A stretch of DNA of 64,000 bases from JAUILA01 sp050289805 (lineage in GTDB: Bacteria; Bacteroidota; Bacteroidia; Cytophagales; Cyclobacteriaceae): contig JBNKGL010000008.1 of assembly GCA_050289805.1 (NCBI GenBank), forward strand, positions 62,001 through 126,000, read 5' to 3'. Under the pieces are notes generated by a model. The model ran no database searches. It was not told the DNA's origin and saw only the letters and a list, made by a program, of their open reading frames with translations. Shown in pieces: positions 54,217-61,108 of this stretch. Each line of letters starts with the position of its first letter. Position 1 is the first letter of the stretch. The position numbers were made by a program, and so were the translations under genes.

Positions 54217-54600
54217 TCATTCTATTTCTTCAACCTTGTAAACAAAGTATTTGGTATCGCCCAGCCAAAACATTCTCACGAACTTCTCTTTATAAAAGAG
54301 CTTTACGCGTTTTCCATTTTCGATGGCATGATCTATGTCTTCCCGCACCTGGTCTTCACTGTCCCGAATGGTAAACTCCCATGTTGTAGGTATAACACCT
54401 TCGGACGAACTGGTGAGGCCGCCAATATTCATTTCACCTTCCCAGGTTTTAATGATTGTTCCTTTGTGGCTGATTTTTATGGGTACACCCGCACGGTAAC
54501 CATCGCTGTAATTGGCAAAATAGAGAAAAAGGAATATGATCAGGCCTAATATTCCCAGGGACACGAATGTCCATTTTATTATTCGTTTCAGTAAATCCAT
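54217..54600 (-). CDS. Membrane-anchored protein of unknown function
   Basis: A 127-residue protein with one N-terminal membrane helix (about 8-28) and a soluble domain beginning YSDGYRAGVPIKISHKGTIIKTWEGEMNIGG and ending VRMFWLGDTKYFVYKVEE. Similar short proteins in Bacteroidota are sometimes labelled 6-phosphogluconate dehydrogenase, which the sequence does not support. The conserved beta-rich part suggests an OB- or SH3-like fold in the periplasm or cytoplasm. It is monocistronic; its stop is two bases from the quinoprotein stop. Confidence 0.72.
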   Translation of the reverse strand: MDLLKRIIKWTFVSLGILGLIIFLFLYFANYSDGYRAGVPIKISHKGTIIKTWEGEMNIGGLTSSSEGVIPTTWEFTIRDSEDQVREDIDHAIENGKRVKLFYKEKFVRMFWLGDTKYFVYKVEEIE

Positions 54601-54696
54601 GTGGTCACATTTGGTTTCCGAAAATACAAAAATTCAATGTATTTAACATTCAAGATTACCGCATGTACTAAAAAAGACCTAAATGTACCCGGGATT

Positions 54697-54715
54697 TGAA
54701 CCTTTATCGGGTTCA
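54697..54715. promoter_or_regulatory. Inverted repeat TGAACC-N7-GGTTCA upstream of desaturase
   Basis: Perfect 6-base arms (54697-54702 and 54710-54715), followed by TATCTTTA, a 7 of 8 match to the Bacteroidota -7 element TAnnTTTG. Placed to act as an operator on the promoter of the desaturase gene at 54840, leaving about 100 bases of leader. Confidence 0.4.
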
Positions 54716-54839
54716 TTTTGTATCTTTATGGTGTCGGCGGAACGCAGGGTGAGTTTTTAGCAAGGTCCCTTATTTTCTTCTGTGCAAGGGTGGGCTTATT
54801 TTTTTAATGTTTAGAAGCCCGTTATTTTATTAAAATTAT

Positions 54840-55916
54840 ATGATCGTACGATTCAAAAGATCTGATGAATCTTTTCAGAAAAATCTGCAGAAGGCATTGG
54901 ATTTCCATTTCACATCAGAAGGGATTTCAAGAAAAGGGAATTTCAAGATGTATTTAAAGTCATTTTTGTTACTCACCGCTTACATATTACCTTTCGTTCT
55001 CATATTGTCCCTGCCATTGCCGGTTTTCGTCATGTGGATTGGTTGTGTGATTATGGGGTTTGCATATGCCGGATTAGGCATGTCGCTGATGCATGATGCT
55101 TGCCATGGGTCTTATTCAAAATATCGGATAGTCAATCAGATTATGGGATATTCCATGAATTTTTTGGGTGGAAACCGGTTTAACTGGGTTATTCAGCATA
55201 ATGTAAAACATCATACATTCACCAATATTCACGGAGCGGATGAGGATCTTGAAAATGGAAATGTTATCCGCTTATCGCCCCATGCCGAATGGTTCAGATT
55301 TCATCGCTTTCAGCATATCTATTCATGGTTTCTTTATACGCTTGGCACACTGAGCTGGGTAACATTTAAAGATTTTAAGCAGCTAGGGAAGCTTCATGGA
55401 GATCCGAGGTATGCAGATAACCTGACGCGGGAATGGGTAATTCTGATCATTTCCAAGATTCTGTATTACGCATATATCATTGTACTGCCTGCCATGGTGC
55501 TGGATGTTCCCTTCTGGTATATACTTGTCGGGTTTGTGACGGCTCATATGGTTGGAGGATTTGTGTTGAGCGTAACCTTTCAGCTTGCACATGTTGTTGA
55601 GGGTGTCGATCACTCTGTTTCCACAGAAACCCCTGAAAATTCATGGGCAGAGCATCAATTGCGTACTACGTCTAATTTTGCACGGCAAAACCGTTTCCTT
55701 ACCTGGTATATGGGTGGTTTGAATTATCAGGTAGAACATCACCTTTTCCCACATATTTGTCACATTCATTATCCGAAATTATCCCCCATTGTGGCCGAGC
55801 AAGCCGGTAAAATGGGGATACCCTATAATGAACAAACAGGTTTCCGAAAGGCAATACGCTCGCATTACCTAACCCTGAAAGAGTATGGTAAGCGTCCTGT
55901 AATGCGGGTGGCGTAG
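54840..55916 (+). CDS. Membrane fatty acid desaturase (acyl-CoA/lipid type)
   Basis: A 358-residue di-iron membrane enzyme introducing a double bond into fatty acyl chains. The three histidine boxes are present: HDACH (85-89), HNVKHH (120-125) and QVEHH followed by FPHICH near residue 300. Four main hydrophobic segments occur as two pairs (about 42-85 and 195-245). The QVEHH form is typical of front-end or delta-5/6-type and of many bacterial lipid desaturases. No b5 domain is fused. Upstream lie about 240 bases with a TGAACC/GGTTCA inverted repeat. The likely role is cold or fluidity adjustment of membrane lipids. Confidence 0.93.
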   Translation: MIVRFKRSDESFQKNLQKALDFHFTSEGISRKGNFKMYLKSFLLLTAYILPFVLILSLPLPVFVMWIGCVIMGFAYAGLGMSLMHDACHGSYSKYRIVNQIMGYSMNFLGGNRFNWVIQHNVKHHTFTNIHGADEDLENGNVIRLSPHAEWFRFHRFQHIYSWFLYTLGTLSWVTFKDFKQLGKLHGDPRYADNLTREWVILIISKILYYAYIIVLPAMVLDVPFWYILVGFVTAHMVGGFVLSVTFQLAHVVEGVDHSVSTETPENSWAEHQLRTTSNFARQNRFLTWYMGGLNYQVEHHLFPHICHIHYPKLSPIVAEQAGKMGIPYNEQTGFRKAIRSHYLTLKEYGKRPVMRVA

Positions 55917-56006
55917 TATGGGTTGACCTCTATCACGCCTCTGCCTGACACTCCTCATAGCTTTGGTACCTAATTTTGCTGATCTTATAAATAAATCAGC
56001 AGGGTC

Positions 56007-56546
56007 ATGGTTATAATAGTATTTGGCTTGCCAGGAACTGGAAAAACCAGGTTTGCAGAAAGGCTGGCACAATTTCTCAAATTTGATTTTTTAAATACAA
56101 CGGCTATTCGACGTAAATGGATTGCGTCTCCAACTTTTAGTAAGCAGGAGAAAGAAGCAATCTATTTGAACCTACTGCAGGAGATGTCTGAGCATACGCT
56201 GGACAAAAAAAACCTCGTCCTCGAGGGTACATTCTTCCTTAAGAGTATCAGACGTGATTTTCACGATGTTGCCGATATCCTGAACACTGAAATATATTGG
56301 ATCGAAATTGTTTCGGACACTTTCAGTTCCGGATGGAACCTGTTCCGGCACGATCCTGCCATATCGGATAAATTTTCAGTCTACCGTAAATTATTAAATT
56401 CATTTGAGCCCATGGACTCAAAGCATCTCGTACTGGAGTATACCCGCGACGGACGCGTAAATGATTTGATCAGGTTAACATTAAAATCCATTCCTGCCCT
56501 CATTCGAAAAAACGGAAAACCCAAAACCGCCAATATTTTAATCTAA
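56007..56546 (+). CDS. P-loop ATPase/kinase-like protein (AAA_33-type)
   Basis: A 179-residue cytosolic protein. The Walker A motif GLPGTGKT is at residues 7-14. The LVLEGTFF strand and the C-terminal LVLEYTRDGRVNDLI fit the AAA_33/zeta-toxin-like small-kinase fold, with HTLDKKNLVLEG as the second strand entry. Such proteins phosphorylate small molecules or nucleotides; the substrate is unknown. The next gene starts 12 bases after the stop, suggesting an operon with the helical protein. No antitoxin-like partner with a recognisable fold is seen. Confidence 0.78.
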   Translation: MVIIVFGLPGTGKTRFAERLAQFLKFDFLNTTAIRRKWIASPTFSKQEKEAIYLNLLQEMSEHTLDKKNLVLEGTFFLKSIRRDFHDVADILNTEIYWIEIVSDTFSSGWNLFRHDPAISDKFSVYRKLLNSFEPMDSKHLVLEYTRDGRVNDLIRLTLKSIPALIRKNGKPKTANILI

Positions 56547-56558
56547 AATGATGAAATT

Positions 56559-56957
56559 ATGGAAAGCGTAACACATCTCAATATGCACCGCGAACATGGT
56601 ATCTGGCAGTCGGATATAAAAATGTGGTCTCATGACCTCAAAATGTGGGAGCAGGAAATAGAAGGACAGGAACAGGTTCTGCAATTCTTCGAAGAAGCTG
56701 TTCAGCAACATAAACTGGCCCTGGTGGATCACGTCAGGATACTCGCAGAACACCGGAGTAAACTTGATCGGCACGAAATTGACCTGAGCTTAGTGGTCGA
56801 AGGAACCAGGCTCGATACTGAGCTTGCCATGGAGCATGAAAACGAATATAAACGTCATGAAGAACAGCGAAAGGCGCACGAACGCTTAAAGCGCTATCAC
56901 CATTCATTGATCACGATTACAAAATCATTAAAAAAAGCGTTGGAAAGCCCGATTTAA
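56559..56957 (+). CDS. Helical, His/Glu-rich hypothetical protein
   Basis: A 132-residue protein of almost only alpha-helix and probable coiled-coil: WSHDLKMWEQEIEGQEQVLQ, then LVDHVRILAEHRSKLDRHE, then ENEYKRHEEQRKAHERLKRYHH. It is rich in His (about 13), Glu and Lys and has no signal or membrane segment. I do not recognise a family. It sits 12 bases after the P-loop kinase gene, likely in one transcript, and could be its partner. A strong terminator follows after about 110 bases. Confidence 0.7.
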   Translation: MESVTHLNMHREHGIWQSDIKMWSHDLKMWEQEIEGQEQVLQFFEEAVQQHKLALVDHVRILAEHRSKLDRHEIDLSLVVEGTRLDTELAMEHENEYKRHEEQRKAHERLKRYHHSLITITKSLKKALESPI

Positions 56958-57067
56958 AGAGTATTAACGTTGTGTGGAGAATTTAAATACATTTAATATG
57001 ACCGTGAAATAAAGATATTGCAGGATCGATAACGATCCATGTTTTTTCTAGGGTGTTAATTGGTTGG

Positions 57068-57091
57068 AAAGCCGGGATTTTTCCCGGCTTT
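57068..57091 (+). terminator. Rho-independent terminator after helical protein gene
   Basis: Perfect 10-bp stem AAAGCCGGGA / TCCCGGCTTT (57068-57077 and 57082-57091), loop TTTT, T tract after. Confidence 0.85.
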
Positions 57092-57154
57092 TTCTATTGG
57101 GTAATTATGTTTAGCGTTGAATATCAATACTTTAAGACTGTAGTTTTAATAGAG

Positions 57155-57202
57155 TCTCAATTTGGGACAATATTCTTTGCAGATTCTCTCAAACGGGACA
57201 AT
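57155..57202 (+). promoter_or_regulatory. Tandem operator-like repeats before the CHAT module
   Basis: Copy 1, 57155-57171: TCTCAATTTGGGACAAT. Copy 2, 57187-57202: TCTCAAACGGGACAAT. The starts are 32 bases apart, about three helical turns. Copy 1 is also an imperfect palindrome (GTCTCAA-T-TTGGGAC). They lie 74-121 bases before the start at 57276. Confidence 0.5.
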
Positions 57203-57275
57203 TGAAATAACTTCAGGATGTAGTTACCTTTTGAAAAGGATTGGAATATATACCAGATAACAATCTGAAAATGTT

Positions 57276-58163
57276 ATGAGACTACTTTTAGCTACCTTGA
57301 TTTTTGTGTTTAGCGCTGTTTCAGCAAATGCTCAAATCAATACTTTTAAAATCCTTGTCCAGAATGGTGAATCTGAGATTCAGATAGGTGAGGTTGTAAC
57401 CCAACTGAAAAAGGGTATGGTTCTTTCCGGAGATTTTACTCTAAGAGTTAAGGAGGGTGCATATCTCGGTTTGGTTCACAATAGTGGCCATGTCCTTGAA
57501 ATTAAGGAGAGTGGACAATACAACGCGCATGATCTTTACAGTAAAATTGATGTTACTGAAACGAACATGGTTGTTACGAGATACACCGATTTTATTCTGA
57601 ATCGTGAAATTGCCGAGCGGGCAACAGGTTTTACTGCAGAAGTAATGCGTAATTATGAGCCCTTGTCGGATGAGGAGGTAAATCTTTACATTCCTACCGC
57701 TACTGAATTATACGGTGATAAGCTTGCTCTTGAGTGGGCAAATGAAAGCGATTATTCTGTAATCAGGGTTATGAACATGTTTGAGGAAGTACTTCTCGAG
57801 GAACGTGTGGAAGGCCAGCGACACATGCTGAACCTTTCAGAAGAAAACCTGAAGAAAGAGCAGATTCTATTGGTAAAGGTTTACCAGGAAAATGATATTG
57901 AATCGAAAGCAGTGGCGCTGAAAAGGATTGATCATGCAGCTAAAATCAGGCATTCTGAAAATCTTGATAATTTAACATCGAACATATCGAATAATGCGCT
58001 CATGGAACTTATCAGGGCTGCGTATTTCGAGGACAATAATCTTTTGGCTGATTCATTTACATGTTATGTGAATGCCATGCTTCTCGAACCAGCTGTGCCT
58101 GATTATAGAAATGCCTATAATGAGTTCCTGATTCGTCATAAGTTGCTTAAATTAAGGCAGTAA
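57276..58163 (+). CDS. Exported protein of unknown function upstream of TPR-CHAT
   Basis: A 295-residue protein with a signal peptide (cleaved after SANA, before QINTF). Residues 25-95 form a beta-rich unit (IQIGEVVTQLKKGMVL, FTLRVKEGAYLGLVHNSGHVLEIKESG), reminiscent of FecR or SH3-like folds. A fibronectin-like strand region is about 130-210 (ALEWANESDYSVIRVMNMFEEVLLEERV), and a helical C-terminus is about 235-295 (NNALMELIRAAYFEDNNLLADSFTCYVNAMLLEP), like a single TPR. The family is not recognised. It precedes the exported TPR-CHAT gene by 59 bases, so it is a likely partner, such as a sensor or scaffold in the periplasm. Confidence 0.72.
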   Translation: MRLLLATLIFVFSAVSANAQINTFKILVQNGESEIQIGEVVTQLKKGMVLSGDFTLRVKEGAYLGLVHNSGHVLEIKESGQYNAHDLYSKIDVTETNMVVTRYTDFILNREIAERATGFTAEVMRNYEPLSDEEVNLYIPTATELYGDKLALEWANESDYSVIRVMNMFEEVLLEERVEGQRHMLNLSEENLKKEQILLVKVYQENDIESKAVALKRIDHAAKIRHSENLDNLTSNISNNALMELIRAAYFEDNNLLADSFTCYVNAMLLEPAVPDYRNAYNEFLIRHKLLKLRQ

Positions 58164-58185
58164 GAAGAGTTTAGTATACTATATA

Positions 58186-58210
58186 ACCAGCCGGAATACC
58201 GCCGGCTGGT
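58186..58210 (+). terminator. Hairpin terminator directly before the TPR-CHAT start
   Basis: Stem ACCAGCCGG / CCGGCTGGT (58186-58194 and 58202-58210), loop of 7, then ATTTTTTGTTTT. The ATG of the next gene is at 58223, only 12 bases after the stem. It could act as an attenuator rather than a full stop. Confidence 0.7.
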
Positions 58211-58222
58211 ATTTTTTGTTTT

Positions 58223-61108
58223 ATGAACTATATAAGATTCATAACATTTTTTAAACGGGGCTTATTGATTTTTTTGATGCTCCACTCGATTCAGTCTTCC
58301 GCACAGGATTGGAAGGAATCCTATGCGCTGGCTCATGAGAACTGGGGAAATTCCTGGGATAATACAATCCAATACCTTACAGATGCGGAGAGACAGGCTA
58401 AAGTTGATCGTGGCATATTTGATCATGATTACCTGGTGATTTTGAATGACCTGGGAATTGCCTATTATGAGTCCGGTGATCTGAGCCGTGCTCTTGAGAT
58501 CCTTGAAACATCCGCAAATTACCGCAATGAGATCCTGGACACTAATGATAAGGAGCGCCTCGTTTCACAATTGAACCTGGCACAAGTTTACCGCAATCAA
58601 AATCCTCAAAAAGCCATTCAGATCTACGAAAGCATCTTGCAGAATTCAGGGGGTGCCATTGGGGTCAAAGCTATTCAAAGCTTGTATGATACCTATATTG
58701 AAACAGGTGAACTTGACAGGGCGCTTGCCCTTCTCCGGGGACCGCGTTTGAAGGAAATCAACCGTTCTGAAGAATTTGAGTTTATGGTACTGTTGCTTGA
58801 GGCTGATGCGCGGAGGAGGGAAGGAAATTTTACCGAATCCGGGCGATTGCTTGATGAGGTTTCTGTTAAAATGGACAGTATAAATAACCATTTGCTGTTT
58901 AAATCTGTAGAATCTGCGTTCCAGGAACAGTTGGGATTGCTCTATATGGAGCAACAGGACTTTACAGCCTCTGAAGCATGTTTTAAAAAGACGCTTCAAA
59001 TAAAAGATTACCTGGGACTCGCGCCGGAGGAAAAGATAAATACGTATAATAACCTGGCATCACTCTATGAGAAGTTTGGTCTTTACACGCAGTCGCTAAC
59101 CTACATTGACCAGGCCCTTGAAAACTGCACACATCATTGCGAAAAGCTGCTGCAAAATAAAGCTGCGCTGTATTTTAGAACCGGGAATATCCTGGAGTCA
59201 GAAATAATTCTCAATGAACTTTTTGAAAGTTATTCGTTTAAATCAAATTCGGAAGAACTCATATTTCTTTTAAATTATTCCAACACCTTTCGTAATGCCT
59301 TCGGTATTTCAGCAAACCCGGCATTGAAAAAAGCAGCTGAACTTGTGAATGCTTATTATCAGGCATTTTCAGACAAGGACCTGGCAAATTACTATGCTGC
59401 AATTGGTGCCTGGTCCGTTTATGAAGGAGATATCGACAGCGCCGTTTTTTCGCTTGAACGGTCAAGGGAAAAATTCATTGCCATATATGGAGAGAATGCA
59501 CCTCAGCTGCGTCAAATTGAAAATAATCTCGGTGTTTGCTATGTTCTTTCCGGCAAACTGGAAGAAGGTTCAGCCATTCTTCATGAAGCCAGTCGTAAGG
59601 AAGAGCAGTTGATCCGGTATATTTTCCCGATGTTGTCACGATCTGAGCAAACGGTTTTTCTCTCTGAATTAAGGAAGGAACTGGATGTTATTTATTCTGC
59701 GATTGCAGGTTTTGCCGGCAATAACAATGACCTTGCCATGCTGATGTTCAATAAGCAGCTTTTGTATAAGGGGTTGACGCTGGAATCAAAAAGAGAATTG
59801 AAGGAAATTCAGCACTTTGAAGACAATTCGAAAGCCAGTCCATTATTTTCCGAATTCATTGCAGCACGCCAGGAATTGACAAGCTCTTTTACCGGTAATG
59901 GGTTTGATATTGAAAACCAGGAGCAGCTCATTCGCCGCCTTAATGAACTTGAATCTGAAATTGCCAGGCTATCCGGAAGACAGCTAAGCGGAATCGCGGA
60001 TTACAATTCAATACGTTCCTCATTGGATGAAGAAGAGGCAATTATTGAGGTAATCCGGTATAAAAACCAGAATTTCAACCGAATTAGTGGTGAATCGGAT
60101 AGTATACGTTATGTGGGACTTGTTATCAGACCTCAGTATTCCGACGGGCCTGAGGTGATCCAGCTTTCATCAGGAGATTATCTTGAAAACAGGCAGCTGA
60201 AATATTATCTGAATGCTGTAAAATATGAGGTGGACGACACTACTTCCTATCGCTATTTCTGGGAACCCTTTTCGGGAAAACTGGAAGGCGTAAAAACAAC
60301 CTATCTGGTTGATGATGGGTTGTATTTCAAGATCAATCCGGAGTCTTTGAAAGATCCTGAAAATGGTTCGTTCCTCGCTTCCTCAATGCATATTCGTCAT
60401 TTGCATAATGCCGGTGAGGTAATAGAGGTTAAACAGGCCGGAGGGTTATATGAAGGATCGCGCGAGGCGATTCTCATTGGTGATCCTGTATTGGATGATA
60501 CGGAACAAGATTCCCGTTTTTCAAACCTTCCCGGAACACGCCAGGAAATCTCTGGAATTTCGACTGAACTTAGCAGTGATGGCTGGAGTGTGACTTCCCT
60601 GATGGGCAGTGATGCGACCAAAGAGGCCTTTCTTCGTCAGGAAGTACCCGGTCTGCTTCATTTTGCCACACATGGTTTCTTCTCCAGGAAAGAAGTACAG
60701 AAGCGCCAGGATCTTCCAGACCTGGAACTATTCCGATCGGGGCTGGTACTTACTGCGCCCGATTCTAAAGAGGGTGATCTTTTAACTGCTTTTGAAGTAG
60801 CTGACATGGACCTTTCATCAGCAGACCTGGTGGTATTGTCGGCATGTGAAACCGGACTTGGGGAATTAAAGAATGGCGATGGCGTATACGGTTTGCAGTA
60901 TGCATTTTTTGTTGCCGGCGCCGAGACAATGATCATTAGTCTTTGGCAGGTAAGTGACCAGATCACCAAGGAATATATGGCTCTGTTTTACAAAAAACTG
61001 TTAAGTTCCGGGAACAAGCGCCTGGCGTATGAATATGCGGTGGATGAAATGAAAAGTAAATACCCGGCACCAAAGTATTGGGCAGCGTTTATTTATCTCG
61101 GTAATTAG
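58223..61108 (+). CDS. Exported TPR-CHAT (caspase-like) protein
   Basis: A 961-residue protein with a signal peptide (hydrophobic GLLIFLMLHSIQSSA, cleaved before QDW). About residues 70-560 are tetratricopeptide repeats (LNDLGIAYYESGDLSRALEIL, YNNLASLYEKFGLYTQSLTYIDQAL, ENNLGVCYVLSGKLEEGSAIL). A linker and a C-terminal CHAT domain (about 650-961) follow, with the caspase-type dyad His817 (HFATHGFF) and Cys875 (VVLSACETGLGE), then YGLQYAFFVAGAETMIISLWQVSD. The dyad is intact, so protease activity is likely. Export places it in the periplasm or on the envelope, unlike the cytosolic TPR-CHAT of type III-E CRISPR systems. The target is unknown. Its stop overlaps the convergent PorE-like stop by four bases. 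Confidence 0.9.
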   Translation: MNYIRFITFFKRGLLIFLMLHSIQSSAQDWKESYALAHENWGNSWDNTIQYLTDAERQAKVDRGIFDHDYLVILNDLGIAYYESGDLSRALEILETSANYRNEILDTNDKERLVSQLNLAQVYRNQNPQKAIQIYESILQNSGGAIGVKAIQSLYDTYIETGELDRALALLRGPRLKEINRSEEFEFMVLLLEADARRREGNFTESGRLLDEVSVKMDSINNHLLFKSVESAFQEQLGLLYMEQQDFTASEACFKKTLQIKDYLGLAPEEKINTYNNLASLYEKFGLYTQSLTYIDQALENCTHHCEKLLQNKAALYFRTGNILESEIILNELFESYSFKSNSEELIFLLNYSNTFRNAFGISANPALKKAAELVNAYYQAFSDKDLANYYAAIGAWSVYEGDIDSAVFSLERSREKFIAIYGENAPQLRQIENNLGVCYVLSGKLEEGSAILHEASRKEEQLIRYIFPMLSRSEQTVFLSELRKELDVIYSAIAGFAGNNNDLAMLMFNKQLLYKGLTLESKRELKEIQHFEDNSKASPLFSEFIAARQELTSSFTGNGFDIENQEQLIRRLNELESEIARLSGRQLSGIADYNSIRSSLDEEEAIIEVIRYKNQNFNRISGESDSIRYVGLVIRPQYSDGPEVIQLSSGDYLENRQLKYYLNAVKYEVDDTTSYRYFWEPFSGKLEGVKTTYLVDDGLYFKINPESLKDPENGSFLASSMHIRHLHNAGEVIEVKQAGGLYEGSREAILIGDPVLDDTEQDSRFSNLPGTRQEISGISTELSSDGWSVTSLMGSDATKEAFLRQEVPGLLHFATHGFFSRKEVQKRQDLPDLELFRSGLVLTAPDSKEGDLLTAFEVADMDLSSADLVVLSACETGLGELKNGDGVYGLQYAFFVAGAETMIISLWQVSDQITKEYMALFYKKLLSSGNKRLAYEYAVDEMKSKYPAPKYWAAFIYLGN

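Larger units (their letters stand above)
56958..57275. other. 318-base intergenic region with terminator and paired repeats
   Basis: It holds the terminator at 57068-57091 and two copies of a TCTCAA...GGGACAAT element (57155-57171 and 57187-57202), described separately. No gene is seen. Confidence 0.6.

Noticed and set aside
54217..54600. 6-phosphogluconate dehydrogenase label for the small membrane protein
   Set aside because: No Rossmann motif or catalytic Lys region exists in 127 residues; the label used for similar short proteins appears to be a carried-over annotation error.
57162..57180. Possible sigma-54 promoter (GG and GC doublets) before the CHAT module
   Set aside because: The doublets are separated by 13 bases instead of the strict 10, so it does not fit -24/-12 geometry.
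58223..61108. TPR-CHAT as part of a type III-E CRISPR (Craspase) system
   Set aside because: No CRISPR repeats or gRAMP/Cas7-11 gene are in the window, and the protein carries a signal peptide.
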